A stretch of DNA of 42,227 nucleotides from Candidatus Agathobaculum pullistercoris (lineage in GTDB: Bacteria; Bacillota; Clostridia; Oscillospirales; Butyricicoccaceae). Positions 23,765 through 32,646 of this stretch are shown in pieces (the first letter of the stretch is position 1; each line of letters starts with the position of its first letter). Below the pieces are notes generated by a model. The model was not told the DNA's origin. It searched no databases and saw only the letters and a list, made by a program, of their open reading frames with translations. The translations under genes were made by a program, and so were the position numbers. The DNA lies in assembly GCA_019114345.1 (NCBI GenBank), contig DXFS01000055.1, forward strand, positions 1-42,227. The letters are read 5' to 3'.

Positions 23765-24547
23765 ATGAAGCCGGTTAAAATCATCTTTTTTGATGTTGAC
23801 GGGACGCTGATCGATATGCGGAAAAAACAGATCACGCCCCGAATCCTTGAAACGCTGTCCGCACTGCAGGCGCGCGGCATACGGGTCTGCGTCGCTACCG
23901 GCCGGTCGCCCATGCAGGTGCCGCGCCTGCCGGGTGTCGAATTCGATACGTTTCTGACCTATAACGGTTCCTGCTGTTATGACCGGCAGCAGGAAATTTT
24001 CAGCAACCCGCTCCCGCGCGAAGATGTGTACACCATCATCCGCAACGCGGCAAAACTGGGCCGTCCGCTGTCCCTGGCGACCAAAAGCCGGCTTGCTTCC
24101 AACGGGGCGGACCAGGATCTGATCGAATATTATGGCTTTGCCGGCATTTCCGTTGAGATCGCACCGGATTTCGACCAGGTCGCTGCGCATGACCAAATTT
24201 ATCAGATCATGATGGGTGGATGCGAGCAGGAGTATGCCGCCATCCTGGATGGGGTCAAAGGAGCCCGGATCGCCGCCTGGTGGGACCGCGCCGTCGACAT
24301 CATCCCTGCAGCCGGTGGAAAGGGAGCGGCGATCCGAAAAATACTGGCACATTATCATCTGTCTGCGGCAGACGCCATGGCCTTTGGAGACGGCAACAAT
24401 GACATCGAAATGCTGGAGGCTGTCGGCACCGGCGTCGCCATGCAGAACGCCTCCTCCGCGCTCAAGGCCGTCGCTGACGACGTCTGCGGCGATGTATGCG
24501 AGGACGGGATCTGGACCTACTGCCGGGCGCATGGACTGATCCCCTGA
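23765..24547 (+). CDS. Cof-type HAD phosphatase
   Basis: The 260-residue protein is a class IIB haloacid dehalogenase-like hydrolase. Motif I FFDVDGTLID carries the nucleophile and acid Asp, motif II is VCVATGRS, the motif III lysine is in AAGGKGAAI, and motif IV is AFGDGNNDIEML. Cof-type enzymes dephosphorylate sugar phosphates, FMN or pyridoxal phosphate; the substrate cannot be predicted. GGAGG is 7 bases before the ATG, and the gene follows pcrA by 30 bases, so it is probably co-transcribed, ending at a strong terminator. Confidence 0.92.
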   Translation: MKPVKIIFFDVDGTLIDMRKKQITPRILETLSALQARGIRVCVATGRSPMQVPRLPGVEFDTFLTYNGSCCYDRQQEIFSNPLPREDVYTIIRNAAKLGRPLSLATKSRLASNGADQDLIEYYGFAGISVEIAPDFDQVAAHDQIYQIMMGGCEQEYAAILDGVKGARIAAWWDRAVDIIPAAGGKGAAIRKILAHYHLSAADAMAFGDGNNDIEMLEAVGTGVAMQNASSALKAVADDVCGDVCEDGIWTYCRAHGLIP

Positions 24548-24597
24548 CCGCTGCGGATATCTTAAGAGGCAACGTACCCTCTGAAATACGCAAGAAG

Positions 24598-24646
24598 AAA
24601 AGGCTGCACAACAGGCATACTACCTGTTGTGCAGCCTTTTTTCCTG
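24598..24646 (+). terminator. Strong terminator after the HAD gene
   Basis: A perfect 18-bp stem (24598-24615 with 24623-24640) closes on a 7-base loop and runs into T residues. Its near-symmetry lets it also end the convergent sigF transcript. Confidence 0.93.
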
Positions 24647-24694
24647 TTCAACCGATACTTGCAGAAACCTGCCGGCATGCTCTGACTGCCGTCC

Positions 24695-25402
24695 TCACTC
24701 CACCAGTTTTTCCCGCAGCGCCTGGATCGCGCGCTTTTCGATGCGCGACACCTGCACCTGTGACACACCGATGATCCGGGACACCTGCTGCTGGGTCAGG
24801 TCGCGCGAAAAGCGAAGCGCCAGCACCTGCTGCTCGCGCTCGGGCAGGCCGCGCATCGCGTCCCGCAGCGACAGGTACAGGCAGGTGCGCTCCTCCATGC
24901 CGTCGTCACCCACGAGGTCGCCCAGCCGCCCGCCGCCGGACAACTCACGTTCGAAGGAGTCCACCGCCACGTCCGCCTGCTCGCAGGCGGCGACCTCCTC
25001 GGCGGTCAGCCCGGCGGCCGCGGCCAGCTCGCTGACCGTGGGCGAGCGCCCGGTCTTGCTCTCGAGCTCGCTCTGCACCCGCCGCAGGCGCACCGACCGC
25101 TCCTTGACCGCGCGGCTGACCTTGACCGCCCCGTCATCCCGCAGAAAGCGGCGGATCTCGCCCGCGATCTTGGGCACCGCATAGGTGGAAAACTCGTTGC
25201 CGAGAGACGGATCGAACCCGCGCACCGCCTTGATAAATCCCACGCATGCGAGCTGGTACAGGTCGTCCGGCTCCGCACCGCGGCCATAGTACCGTCGCGC
25301 GATCGACCAGATCAGGCCGCTGTTGTCCTCGATCAGCTGCGCTTCTGCGCTGCGGTCGCCGCCCGCGGCGCGTTCAAGCAGGGTGCGCATTTCCGCTGTC
25401 AC
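24695..25402 (-). CDS. sigF: Sporulation sigma factor F
   Basis: This 235-residue sigma-70 family factor has region 2 (LIWSIARRYYGRGAEPDDLYQLACVGFIKAVRGFD), region 3 (SRAVKERSVRLRRV) and a region 4 helix-turn-helix (LTQQQVSRIIGVSQVQVSRIEKRAI). Order and overlap with spoIIAA and spoIIAB identify it as SigF, the first forespore-specific factor. It is held inactive by SpoIIAB until septation. The GTG start overlaps the spoIIAB stop (GTGA), with AAGGAG upstream. No spoVA genes follow, unlike in Bacillus; the gene ends near the terminator at 24598-24640. Confidence 0.95.
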   Translation of the reverse strand: MTAEMRTLLERAAGGDRSAEAQLIEDNSGLIWSIARRYYGRGAEPDDLYQLACVGFIKAVRGFDPSLGNEFSTYAVPKIAGEIRRFLRDDGAVKVSRAVKERSVRLRRVQSELESKTGRSPTVSELAAAAGLTAEEVAACEQADVAVDSFERELSGGGRLGDLVGDDGMEERTCLYLSLRDAMRGLPEREQQVLALRFSRDLTQQQVSRIIGVSQVQVSRIEKRAIQALREKLVE

Positions 25403-25836
25403 GCATCTCTCTCCTTAAGTACCTTGACCATGGTCACCAGCGTACCTTTGCCCGGCGTCGAGCGCACGCGCAGCTTGTCGGTAAAGGTCTCCATAATGGT
25501 AAATCCCATGCCGCTGCGCGTGTCGTCGCCGGTCGTGAACATGGGCTGCCGCGCCTGCTCGACATTCTCAATGCCGCGCCCGGCGTCCTTGACCTTGAGT
25601 TCCAGGATGCGCCCCTCAAACAGGCGCACCGTGACCGTGATAAATCCGCTCCTGTCCGCGTAGCCGTGCACGATCGCGTTGGTGACCGCCTCACTGACCA
25701 CGGTCTTGATATCGCCCAGCTCCTCCATCGTCGGGTCGAGCTGGGAAACAAATGCGCCCACCGACTGGCGTGCAAACGCCTCGTTGACCGAACGGCTCTC
25801 GAATTTCAGGCTCATTTTGTTGATGACAGCACGCAT
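25399..25836 (-). CDS. spoIIAB: Anti-sigma F factor and kinase SpoIIAB
   Basis: The 145-residue protein is a GHKL-type kinase of the SpoIIAB/RsbW family. The N box is VVSEAVTNAIVHGYAD, the G1 box KVKDAGRGIEN, and the G2 segment GDDTRSGMGFTIM. It binds and inhibits SigF, and phosphorylates SpoIIAA on a serine. The ATG at 25836 has GGGGGGAG upstream, which overlaps the end of spoIIAA; a TTG at 25854 lies inside that site and is rejected. The 3' end overlaps sigF by 4 bases, so the ratio of inhibitor to sigma factor is probably set by coupled translation. Confidence 0.95.
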   Translation of the reverse strand: MRAVINKMSLKFESRSVNEAFARQSVGAFVSQLDPTMEELGDIKTVVSEAVTNAIVHGYADRSGFITVTVRLFEGRILELKVKDAGRGIENVEQARQPMFTTGDDTRSGMGFTIMETFTDKLRVRSTPGKGTLVTMVKVLKERDA

Positions 25837-25837
25837 C

Positions 25838-26155
25838 TCACTCCCCCCTTTCAAAAATCATGACCTGCGGAAGGCCGGATGCCTCAAACACCCGCATGGG
25901 CTGGGGCGGCGCGCCGCGCACGACGAATTCGCGCCCGCTGCGCGCGCAGGTGCGGTGCAGGTGCAGCACAACCGCCAGCCCGGAGCTGTCCATGAATGTC
26001 AGCCCGGACAGGTTGAGCACCAGTTTTTCGCAGGGATAGAGCACGAGCAGGTCTTCAGCCTGCTCGATGGCCATGCGCGCCGCATGGTGGTCGAGTTCGC
26101 CTGCAAGCGAGACCACCAGCGTGCCGTCGCGCCCGGCCTGTGTGATATGCAGCAT
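25838..26155 (-). CDS. spoIIAA: Anti-anti-sigma factor SpoIIAA
   Basis: The 105-residue protein is a STAS-domain antagonist. The conserved MDSSGLAVVLHLHR segment carries the serine that SpoIIAB phosphorylates and SpoIIE dephosphorylates. The unphosphorylated form releases SigF. It is the first gene of the operon, with GAGGTG before its ATG, and is separated from spoIIAB by one base after its stop. A SigH-type promoter is expected upstream; CAGGAATAT is present but the matching downstream box was not found. Together with the next two genes it shows that the organism forms, or descends from, endospore formers. Confidence 0.94.
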   Translation of the reverse strand: MLHITQAGRDGTLVVSLAGELDHHAARMAIEQAEDLLVLYPCEKLVLNLSGLTFMDSSGLAVVLHLHRTCARSGREFVVRGAPPQPMRVFEASGLPQVMIFERGE

Positions 26156-26180
26156 ATATGTTCACCTCGTGTTTGTTGAA

Positions 26181-26213
26181 AAAGAAAAAGGCCTGTACAC
26201 TTGTACAAGCCTT
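26181..26213 (-). terminator. Terminator of folC
   Basis: On the minus strand AAGGCTTGTACA and TGTACAGGCCTT form a 12-bp stem with one G-T pair and a 2-base loop, followed by TTTCTTTTT. It lies between folC and spoIIAA, so the spoIIA operon has its own promoter. Confidence 0.85.
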
Positions 26214-26234
26214 AGTTTACCAATATATTCCTGT

Positions 26235-27539
26235 TTATTCTGCCATTTTCTGTCGGGACTTCAGGATTTTTTCGGTCTCGCCAATTAGATAGAGCGAGCC
26301 GCAGACCAGAATGCAGTCCTTCGGCTGCGCGGCGCTAAGCGCTTTCCCCAGCGCGTCCTCCGCGGTGCGGCAGGTGTGCACGTCCGCGCATTCGCGCGCA
26401 GCCAGCGCCGAAATGGTATGCGCATCCACCTCGCGGCCGTCCGCCTCGGGCGTGCAGGCATAGAATACATCCGCACGGCGCGCTATTTTGCGCACGCAGG
26501 TCTCATACTCCTTATCCTGCACCATTCCCATCACAACGTGCAGGCGGCGCATTTTGAGCAGCTCGTCCACCGCACGGCACAGTGCCTCCACGCCTGCGGC
26601 GTTGTGCGCCCCGTCCAGCAGCACGAGCGGCTGGTCGACCAGCCGTTCCAGCCTGCCCGGCATACGCGCACGCGCCAGGCCGCGCACCGCGGCCTCCACC
26701 GGGATATCCCAGCCGCGCTCGCGCAGCGCGGACAGGGTGCGCAGCGCGGTCACGGCATTCTCGATCTGGTGCCGTCCGGGCATGGCGATAGTATAACCCT
26801 GGCCGTCGTGCACAAACGCCGAGCCCTCGATGTCGCAGCGCAGCACGCGGCAGTCCTGCGCGCCGGTATACCACACCGCACCGCAGGCTTCACACGCATG
26901 GCGGATGACGACCATCGCCTCCTCTGCCTGCCCAGCCGCGCACACGGCGGCCGAGCCCGGCTTGATGATCGCAGCCTTTTCCCCGGCGATCTCCGCAACC
27001 GTGTCGCCCAGCACTGCCATGTGGTCAAGCGAAACCGGCGTGATGACGCTGGCCTCGGTGGTGCGCACGACATTGGTCGCGTCGCACCGGCCGCCGAGGC
27101 CGGTCTCGAGCACGACGATATCGCACTGCTGCTCGGCAAAGTACAGAAAGGCAAGCGCGGTCGTAAATTCAAACTCGCCTATGGATTCGCCCTCGGGCAG
27201 GGCCAGGCTTTCGCATGCGACCGCTACCCGCTCGGCAAGGCGGGTCAGGTCGGCGTCCGGGATCATCGCGCCGTCCACCCGGATGCGCTCATAAAATTGC
27301 ACAAGATAGGGCGAGGTATACAGCCCCACGCACAGCCCGGCGGCACGCAGGGCCGAAGCAATCATGCACGCAGTCGAGCCCTTGCCGTTCGTGCCCGCAA
27401 GATGGACAAATTGCAGCCGGTCCTGCGGATCGCCCAGCGCCGCGCACAGCGCGCGGATGCGGTGCAGCCCGGGCTTGCCGGAAAACCGGCCGAGGGAGTG
27501 GATGTAGTCAATCGCGGTTTGGGGGATTTCGGTGTCCAT
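26235..27539 (-). CDS. folC: Folylpolyglutamate/dihydrofolate synthase
   Basis: The 434-residue Mur ligase-like enzyme adds glutamates to folates in the cytoplasm. It shows the ATP-binding loop LAGTNGKGSTACMIAS, the folate-binding omega-loop region YTSPYLVQFYERI, LETGLGGRCDATN, and the C-terminal VLLDGAHNAAG. Length is normal. The ATG at 27539 follows AGAGGTTG; a TTG two codons earlier is possible. It lies 12 bases behind a small gene of unknown function and ends before its own terminator. It probably also acts as dihydrofolate synthase, as in most bacteria with a single FolC. Confidence 0.94.
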   Translation of the reverse strand: MDTEIPQTAIDYIHSLGRFSGKPGLHRIRALCAALGDPQDRLQFVHLAGTNGKGSTACMIASALRAAGLCVGLYTSPYLVQFYERIRVDGAMIPDADLTRLAERVAVACESLALPEGESIGEFEFTTALAFLYFAEQQCDIVVLETGLGGRCDATNVVRTTEASVITPVSLDHMAVLGDTVAEIAGEKAAIIKPGSAAVCAAGQAEEAMVVIRHACEACGAVWYTGAQDCRVLRCDIEGSAFVHDGQGYTIAMPGRHQIENAVTALRTLSALRERGWDIPVEAAVRGLARARMPGRLERLVDQPLVLLDGAHNAAGVEALCRAVDELLKMRRLHVVMGMVQDKEYETCVRKIARRADVFYACTPEADGREVDAHTISALAARECADVHTCRTAEDALGKALSAAQPKDCILVCGSLYLIGETEKILKSRQKMAE

Positions 27540-27551
27540 AATCAACCTCTT

Positions 27552-27989
27552 TTATTCAGTATTCCTGATGAGCTGTGCCGTCCATGCGGACAGGCGCTTT
27601 CCGTCTGCAAACGATACGCCCACATTCTCATAGGTATCCGCATCCAATTGGCGGAGCGTTTCCGTGCCGCTGTACCGGCCGTCCGCGGAGCGGTAGGCGG
27701 AAACGATGCACGGCCCGACGATCTCAAACGTGCCGCGCAGCGTGCCGAGTGCCGGGTTATGCGACTGCCAGCACAGGGTATCCGGGCGGCCGGACGGGGC
27801 GATCTCATAGCAGTTCGTAAACCGCACCGCCGGGTCGGACCGCACTTCCAGCCAGCCGTCCAGCGTCCATTTGGCTGCGCTGTGCTCGATCTGCACCGCT
27901 CCAGACAATGGAAGCACTTCTCCATCCGCGTCATAATAGGTGCCGTGGGCTGTCCAGTTGGCAGTCTGGAAGAAATAGGTGTGCACCAT
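27552..27989 (-). CDS. Small hypothetical protein upstream of folC
   Basis: I do not recognise this 145-residue protein. Alternating hydrophobic and polar residues with many Gly, Tyr and Trp (FFQTANWTAHGTYYDADGEVLPLSG, CWQSHNPALGTLRGTFEIVG, SAYRSADGRYSGTETL) suggest an all-beta, perhaps lipocalin-like, barrel. There is no signal peptide, so it should be cytoplasmic. GGGAGGTG lies 8 bases before the ATG, and an extended -10 promoter is just upstream. It is followed by folC after 12 bases, implying co-transcription. Confidence 0.75.
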   Translation of the reverse strand: MVHTYFFQTANWTAHGTYYDADGEVLPLSGAVQIEHSAAKWTLDGWLEVRSDPAVRFTNCYEIAPSGRPDTLCWQSHNPALGTLRGTFEIVGPCIVSAYRSADGRYSGTETLRQLDADTYENVGVSFADGKRLSAWTAQLIRNTE

Positions 27990-28019
27990 TCCGGGTTCAC
28001 CTCCCGCATGTTATCCAAT

Positions 28020-28028
28020 ATTATAACA
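28020..28028 (-). promoter_or_regulatory. Extended -10 promoter for the folC operon
   Basis: On the minus strand TGTTATAAT (28028-28020) forms an extended -10 box, about 35 bases before the first start codon. The -35 region (CTTTTC) is weak. Confidence 0.5.
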
Positions 28029-28035
28029 CAACTCT

Positions 28036-28070
28036 GCCAAAAGAAAAGGAGGAACCGCAGTTCCTCCTTT
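28036..28070 (-). terminator. Terminator of valS
   Basis: AAAGGAGGAAC (28045-28055) and GTTCCTCCTTT (28060-28070) form a perfect 11-bp stem with a 4-base loop, followed on the minus strand by TCTTTTGG, 15 bases after the valS stop. Confidence 0.85.
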
Positions 28071-28084
28071 ATCTTTTCACATTT

Positions 28085-30706
28085 TTAACCCAGCGCGGCG
28101 ATGGATTCCTCCAGCTTTGCGAGATGCTCGCGCAGCTTCTCCACCTTTTCCCGCTCCACAGCGACGACCTTTTCCGGCGCCTTGCTGACGAAATTCGGGT
28201 TATCCAGCTTTTTCATGACAAACGCGATGTCGTCCTCGACCTTGGCCTTCTCCTTCTCGAGACGTGCGCGCTCGGCAGCGAAATCGATCAGGTCGCCCAT
28301 CGGCATATAGAGCTGGGCATCCTCGGTGACAACAGACGCCATCTTTGCCGCATCCGCGGGCACCGCGTCGATCAGCTCAATGTCGGACGCATACGCCAGC
28401 TTGGGGAAGAAGCCCGCACCGGCGGCAAAGGTATCCTTCTTATCGGTCAGGACGAGCACCTTGGCCTTCTTGGAGGGCGGCACATTCATCTCGCTGCGGC
28501 GGTTGCGGATCGCGCGGACCGCGTTCATCAGCGTCTCCATCTGCGCCTCCTCAGCGGCGAAGTGCAGCTTTTCATCATACTCCGGCCACTGGGACACCAT
28601 GACGGACGGGCCCTCGTGCGGCAGCGCCTGCCAGATGGTCTCGGTGATGAACGGCATAAACGGGTGCAGCAGCTGCATCGCGCCGGACAGCACGTAGCAC
28701 AGTACCTTCTGCACGTTCTCGTCGCCGTTCTGCAGGCGGGTCTTGGCGATCTCGATATACCAGTCGCAGAAGTTGTCCCAGATAAAGTCGTTGAGCTTAG
28801 CGGCGGCGAGGCCGAGCTCGTACTGGTCGATGTTGCGGGTAACTTCCGCAATCAGCGTGTTGTACTTGGAGACGATCCACTTGTCCTCGATCGTCAGGGC
28901 CTCCGGCAGCTCGGCCGCCTTGTCCTTGTCGATCGTCAGGTTCATCTGGATAAAGCGGGACGCGTTCCAGATCTTGTTGCAGAAGTTGCGGCTCGCCTCG
29001 ACGCGCTCGGTCGAGAAGCGCATGTCGTTTCCGGGGCTATTGCCGGTCGCAAGCGTGAAGCGCAGCGCGTCCGCACCGTACTGGTCGATGATCTCGAGCG
29101 GGTCGATACCGTTGCCGAGCGACTTGGACATCTTGCGGCCCTGCGCGTCGCGCACCAGGCCGTGGATATACACGGTCTCAAACGGGGTTTCGCCCATGTG
29201 CTCGACACCCGAGAAGATCATGCGCGCAACCCAGAAGAAGATGATATCATAGCCCGTGACCAGTGTGGAGGTCGGGTAGAAATAGTCGAGCTCCGGGGTC
29301 TTTTCCGGCCAGCCGAGCGTGGAGAACGGCCACAGCGCAGAGGAGAACCAGGTGTCCAGCACGTCCTCTTCCTGATGGACGTTTTTGCTGCCGCACTTCG
29401 GGCAGACGTGGATATCTTCCTTGGAAACGGTCATCTCGCCGCAGTCGTCGCAGTAGAACGCCGGGATGCGGTGACCCCACCACAGCTGGCGCGAGATGCA
29501 CCAGTCGTGCACGTTTTCCATCCAGCGCAGGTAGGTCTTGGAGAAGCGGTCGGGCACGAACCTGGTCTTGCCCTCCTTGACCACGTCCATGGCAGGCTTC
29601 GCAAGCGGCGCCATCTTGACAAACCACTGCGCGGAGGTCATCGGCTCGACTGTCGTGCCGCAGCGGTAGCAGGTGCCGACGTTGTGCTCATGGTCCTCGA
29701 TCTTGACCAGGTAGCCGCCCTCTTCAAGATCCTTGATGACCGCCTTGCGGCACTCATAGCGGTCCATACCCTCGTACTTGCCGCCGTTTTCGTTGACGGT
29801 CGCGTCCTCGTTGAACACGAGGATCTGCTCGAGGTTGTGGCGCTGGCCCATCTCGAAGTCGTTCGGGTCGTGGCAGGGTGTGACCTTGACACAGCCTGTG
29901 CCGAATTCCATATCGACGTACTCGTCGCCGAAGATCGGGATCTCGCGGTTCATGATGGGCAGGATGCAGGTCTTGCCGATCAGGTGCTTGTAGCGCTCGT
30001 CGTTCGGGTTGACCGCAACGCCGGTATCGCCCATGAAGGTCTCCGGGCGGGTGGTGGCTACGACGAGGTCGCCCGAGCCATCGCTGAGCGGATAGCGGAT
30101 GTGCCACAGCTTGCCCGGCTGGGTCTCGTACTCAACCTCGGCGTCGCTCAGCGCGGTCGCGCAGTGCGGGCACCAGTTGATGATGCGGTGGCCCTTGTAA
30201 ATCAGGCCCTTGTTATACAGGTTGACGAACACCTCGCGCACGGCCTTGGAGCAGCCCTCGTCCATGGTAAAGCGCTCGCGCTCCCAGTCACAGGAGGAGC
30301 CGAGCTTTTTCAGCTGGCTGATGATGCGGTTGCCGTATTTGTGCTTCCAGTCCCAGACGCGCTCGAGGAACTTCTCGCGGCCGAGGTCGTAACGGGTCAG
30401 GCCCTCCTCCTTGCGGAGGTTTTCCTCTACCTTGATCTGGGTTGCGATGCCCGCGTGGTCGGTGCCGGGCATCCACAGCGCCTCATAGCCCTGCATGCGC
30501 TTGGTGCGGATCAGGATATCCTGCAGGGTCTCGTCGAACGCATGGCCCATATGCAGCTGGCCGGTGACGTTCGGGGGCGGGATGACGATGGTATAGGGCT
30601 TTTTGTCCGGATTGACCTCAGCATGGAAAAAGCCGGAGTCGTTCCAGAAGCTGTACAGCTTGTCCTCGACCGCTTTGGGGTCGTAGGTCTTTGGCAGTTC
30701 GCTCAT
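28085..30706 (-). CDS. valS: Valyl-tRNA synthetase
   Basis: This 873-residue class I synthetase charges tRNA-Val. It has the HIGH-type motif [14 protein letters not shown], the editing domain, the zinc-binding pairs (CPKCGSKN and others), [15 protein letters not shown] in [11 protein letters not shown], and a C-terminal coiled-coil tRNA-binding arm ([21 protein letters not shown]). Length is normal. The ATG at 30706 follows AAGGAG; the frame extends further upstream through the leader but that part is non-coding. A T-box leader controls expression, so transcription should rise when uncharged tRNA-Val accumulates. A 255-base palindromic stretch separates the T-box terminator from the start codon. 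Confidence 0.97.
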   Translation of the reverse strand: MSELPKTYDPKAVEDKLYSFWNDSGFFHAEVNPDKKPYTIVIPPPNVTGQLHMGHAFDETLQDILIRTKRMQGYEALWMPGTDHAGIATQIKVEENLRKEEGLTRYDLGREKFLERVWDWKHKYGNRIISQLKKLGSSCDWERERFTMDEGCSKAVREVFVNLYNKGLIYKGHRIINWCPHCATALSDAEVEYETQPGKLWHIRYPLSDGSGDLVVATTRPETFMGDTGVAVNPNDERYKHLIGKTCILPIMNREIPIFGDEYVDMEFGTGCVKVTPCHDPNDFEMGQRHNLEQILVFNEDATVNENGGKYEGMDRYECRKAVIKDLEEGGYLVKIEDHEHNVGTCYRCGTTVEPMTSAQWFVKMAPLAKPAMDVVKEGKTRFVPDRFSKTYLRWMENVHDWCISRQLWWGHRIPAFYCDDCGEMTVSKEDIHVCPKCGSKNVHQEEDVLDTWFSSALWPFSTLGWPEKTPELDYFYPTSTLVTGYDIIFFWVARMIFSGVEHMGETPFETVYIHGLVRDAQGRKMSKSLGNGIDPLEIIDQYGADALRFTLATGNSPGNDMRFSTERVEASRNFCNKIWNASRFIQMNLTIDKDKAAELPEALTIEDKWIVSKYNTLIAEVTRNIDQYELGLAAAKLNDFIWDNFCDWYIEIAKTRLQNGDENVQKVLCYVLSGAMQLLHPFMPFITETIWQALPHEGPSVMVSQWPEYDEKLHFAAEEAQMETLMNAVRAIRNRRSEMNVPPSKKAKVLVLTDKKDTFAAGAGFFPKLAYASDIELIDAVPADAAKMASVVTEDAQLYMPMGDLIDFAAERARLEKEKAKVEDDIAFVMKKLDNPNFVSKAPEKVVAVEREKVEKLREHLAKLEESIAALG

Positions 30707-30724
30707 TGGTCTATCTCCTTTTGA

Positions 30725-30980
30725 ATTTGATTGACAGTTTTGCAGCAGCGTATCCCCGTGGGGTGGCAAATCCCCCTTGCTGTTCCTCCCGTCAGGCGGG
30801 TGGCAGCCGTTTGGAGGGGCTTCCTTCTGCGCGCGAAGCGCGCCCTGAAAGGAGGGGGAGGTGATTCGCAAGAGGCCGGGGGAACCTTGGTTCCCCCACC
30901 TCTTGTGCGCCCGCGGCGCGCAGCCGCACGCTTCCCGCCGCCCGCAGGCGGCGAAATACCTGCCCACGTGATGCGGGCAA
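30725..30980. repeat. Palindrome-rich stretch between T-box and valS
   Basis: This GC-rich non-coding region contains several hairpins: GCGCGC-GAA-GCGCGC (30829-30843), GGGGGAACC-TT-GGTTCCCCC (30878-30897) nested in an outer CAAGAGG/CCTCTTG stem, and CGCCGCC-CGCA-GGCGGCG (30936-30953). It would be transcribed in the valS leader. Origin unknown; interspersed palindromic elements are likely. Confidence 0.6.
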
Positions 30981-31219
30981 TAAAAAAGCACGCCGTCCGC
31001 ATAGGACGAAGCGTGCTCCGTGGTACCACCTAAATTCGCGGCAGATGCCGCGCACTCATTGACCCGTAACGCGGGCAACGGGACAGCTTACTGTTTTTTC
31101 AGCCATCCTGCTCCAAAGCGACCTTCTCCCCGTCCGCCGAAGGGCTTGCACCGAACGCCCTCTCTCTGAACGCGCAAAGCAGGGATACTCCTCTTTGTCA
31201 TCGCATTTTGCGTATTAAC
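30981..31219 (-). promoter_or_regulatory. T-box leader of valS
   Basis: On the minus strand the T-box sequence AGGTGGTACCACGGA (31031-31017) is followed directly by a terminator hairpin, AGCACGC and GCGTGCT arms around CGTCC/GGACG (31017-30987), and a U-run (30987-30982). Uncharged tRNA bound through its anticodon and CCA end would favour the antiterminator. Specificity for tRNA-Val is inferred from valS downstream; I did not locate the specifier codon with confidence. Confidence 0.9.
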
Positions 31220-31225
31220 TTAATC

Positions 31226-31254
31226 AGTATAGACATATTATGTGGATTTGTCAA
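31226..31254 (-). promoter_or_regulatory. Promoter of the valS T-box transcript
   Basis: TTGACA (31254-31249) and TATACT (31231-31226) on the minus strand are 17 bases apart. Confidence 0.9.
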
Positions 31255-31258
31255 GCAA

Positions 31259-31432
31259 TTACTCTTCATTTAAGTCAATTTCCCCATGTTCCGCCTCAAA
31301 TTTGCAGATACAGTGGTAAATCAGGTGCATTACCTGTCCATTGATCGATCTGCCCTCATATTTGGCAATATGACGCAGTTTCAGCCGGGTCGTGTCATCC
31401 AACCGCAGAGATAAATGCTTTTTCTTTTCCAT
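31259..31432 (-). CDS. Ribbon-helix-helix transcriptional regulator
   Basis: The 57-residue protein has the Arc/MetJ-type ribbon-helix-helix pattern: a basic beta strand (KHLSLRLDD) followed by two helices (TTRLKLRHIAKYEGRS and INGQVMHLIYHCICKFEAE). Such proteins dimerise and bind palindromic operators through the strand. Inverted copies of the half-site TGGGTTC lie just upstream, between this gene and the divergent gene at 31544, so auto- and cross-repression are likely. The ATG at 31432 was preferred over one three codons earlier, which overlaps an operator half-site. The valS promoter lies directly after its stop. Confidence 0.8.
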   Translation of the reverse strand: MEKKKHLSLRLDDTTRLKLRHIAKYEGRSINGQVMHLIYHCICKFEAEHGEIDLNEE

Positions 31433-31439
31433 ACATCGC

Positions 31440-31518
31440 ACCCATTTTGAATTTATTATGGGTTCATTTTACGCGCATTATGTGGTACTATGTAGTTAAG
31501 AACCCATTATGGGTTCTT
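31440..31518. promoter_or_regulatory. Palindromic operators and promoter of the 31544 gene
   Basis: AAGAACCCA-TTA-TGGGTTCTT (31498-31518) is a perfect palindrome. A second, looser pair is ACCCA (31440-31444) with TGGGTTC (31459-31465). Between them lies an extended -10 box, TGG-TACTAT (31483-31491). The perfect palindrome overlaps the expected transcription start, a typical repressor position. Confidence 0.65.
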
Positions 31519-31543
31519 GATATTTTTTTCTGGAGGTGCTACT

Positions 31544-31723
31544 ATGGACGAACTCAACTACAAATCTGCTTACCTCTATCTGGTCGGGGCAGTGGACGAC
31601 GTGATCCGCTATATGGAACAGATGGACAGGGCCGCCGAACGAGGCACGGTGCTTGCCGCGCTGCGGCAGGCACTGGCTGAGGCGGAAGAGCGCGCCATCA
31701 GCACAGATTATGCTGCTTTGTAA
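31544..31723 (+). CDS. Small helical protein, probably under RHH control
   Basis: The 59-residue protein is unrecognised. It appears all-helical: YKSAYLYLVGAVDDVIRYMEQM, then a second helix rich in Ala, Glu and Arg (VLAALRQALAEAEERAIS). GGAGGTG is well placed before the ATG. It is divergent from the ribbon-helix-helix gene and shares its operator region, so it may be the effector or partner of that regulator. The layout resembles a toxin-antitoxin pair but the genes are divergent, so this is speculation. Confidence 0.7.
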   Translation: MDELNYKSAYLYLVGAVDDVIRYMEQMDRAAERGTVLAALRQALAEAEERAISTDYAAL

Positions 31724-31724
31724 C

Positions 31725-31752
31725 TTGTTTGTACTTCCCGTTCTGCTATACT
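31725..31752 (+). promoter_or_regulatory. Promoter of the membrane protein gene
   Basis: TTGTTT (31725-31730), 16 bases, then TATACT (31747-31752) with the extended TGC before it. The layout is very similar to the pcrA promoter. Confidence 0.65.
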
Positions 31753-31773
31753 GGAAGCAGGGAGGGGATCGAA

Positions 31774-32646
31774 ATGCGGAAAAAACTGTGTATGCTGTTC
31801 TGTGTGTTCACAATGCTGCTATGCGCGCTTCCGGTGACGGCGGGGGCAGATGTCGGCCCCAAGGACGAGGCGACCATTTGTCTGGCTAACCTGCCTGAGG
31901 GCAGCTATTATGTCGACCTGCTCTATATTAATGATTATAAAAGCCGCCTGTATGACCGCAACGAATACCGGTATACCGCAGGTGCGGACGGGGCACTGCT
32001 CCGCCCGGCAGATGAAGCCGCGCTTCGCGACGCAGCCCCCGCGGGCTGGACATTCGTTATTCTGGACGGCACGCCTGCGCCGACCTGGGCGCATATCGAC
32101 AACAACGCGCACACCATCGAGTATGGGTATTTCGGCCTGCCGGACGCCTTCCGCGTCATTTTTGCGGATGAAAACGGCGTGCAGGTCAGCGAGCCGGTCG
32201 AGCGCACCATGTTCCACCAGTTTTTCCGCTATGACTGCGCGTCCAATACCCTGGTGCCCACCGGGTCGGTCGTGCGTTCCTACGCCAAGCAGATCCTGTC
32301 CACGCTGCTCCCGACGCTGCTGGTCGAAGGGCTGCTGCTGATTCCGTTCGGTTTTCCGCTCCGACGCAACTGGAAGGTATTTCTGCTGGCCAACCTCGGC
32401 ACACAGGTGCTGCTGACCGCCACGCTGGGCTTTGTCGCCATGCAGGGTGCGCTCTGGAGCGTGTATCTGCTGTTTGTGCCGGTCGAACTGGTGATTTTCG
32501 TGACCGAAGCGCTGGTCTACCGCCGCAGGCTGCATAGCAATCAGCCGGAGCCGCATCCCGTCGTCTATGCGCTGACCGCCAACATCCTCAGCGGCGCATG
32601 CAGTGTGGCCAGCCTTCAACTGCTGCTGGACTGGGTGATGTTCTGA
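31774..32646 (+). CDS. Secreted-domain membrane protein of unknown function
   Basis: The 290-residue protein begins with a clear signal peptide (RKKLCMLFCVFTMLLCALPVTAGA). An extracytoplasmic domain of about 150 residues follows (YYVDLLYINDYKSRL, GWTFVILDGTPAPT). The C-terminal half has four hydrophobic helices: ILSTLLPTLLVEGLLLIPFGF, VFLLANLGTQVLLTATLGFV, LWSVYLLFVPVELVIFVTEAL and ALTANILSGACSVASLQLLL. The pattern is one outside domain on a four-helix membrane base. I do not know its role. GGAGGGG lies before the ATG at 31774, and a promoter is directly upstream, so it is transcribed on its own. Confidence 0.8.
   Translation: MRKKLCMLFCVFTMLLCALPVTAGADVGPKDEATICLANLPEGSYYVDLLYINDYKSRLYDRNEYRYTAGADGALLRPADEAALRDAAPAGWTFVILDGTPAPTWAHIDNNAHTIEYGYFGLPDAFRVIFADENGVQVSEPVERTMFHQFFRYDCASNTLVPTGSVVRSYAKQILSTLLPTLLVEGLLLIPFGFPLRRNWKVFLLANLGTQVLLTATLGFVAMQGALWSVYLLFVPVELVIFVTEALVYRRRLHSNQPEPHPVVYALTANILSGACSVASLQLLLDWVMF

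Noticed and set aside
26156-26235. SigH-type promoter for the spoIIA operon
   Set aside because: A CAGGAATAT box is present, but no matching GAAT box lies at the right distance, and the region is mainly the folC terminator.
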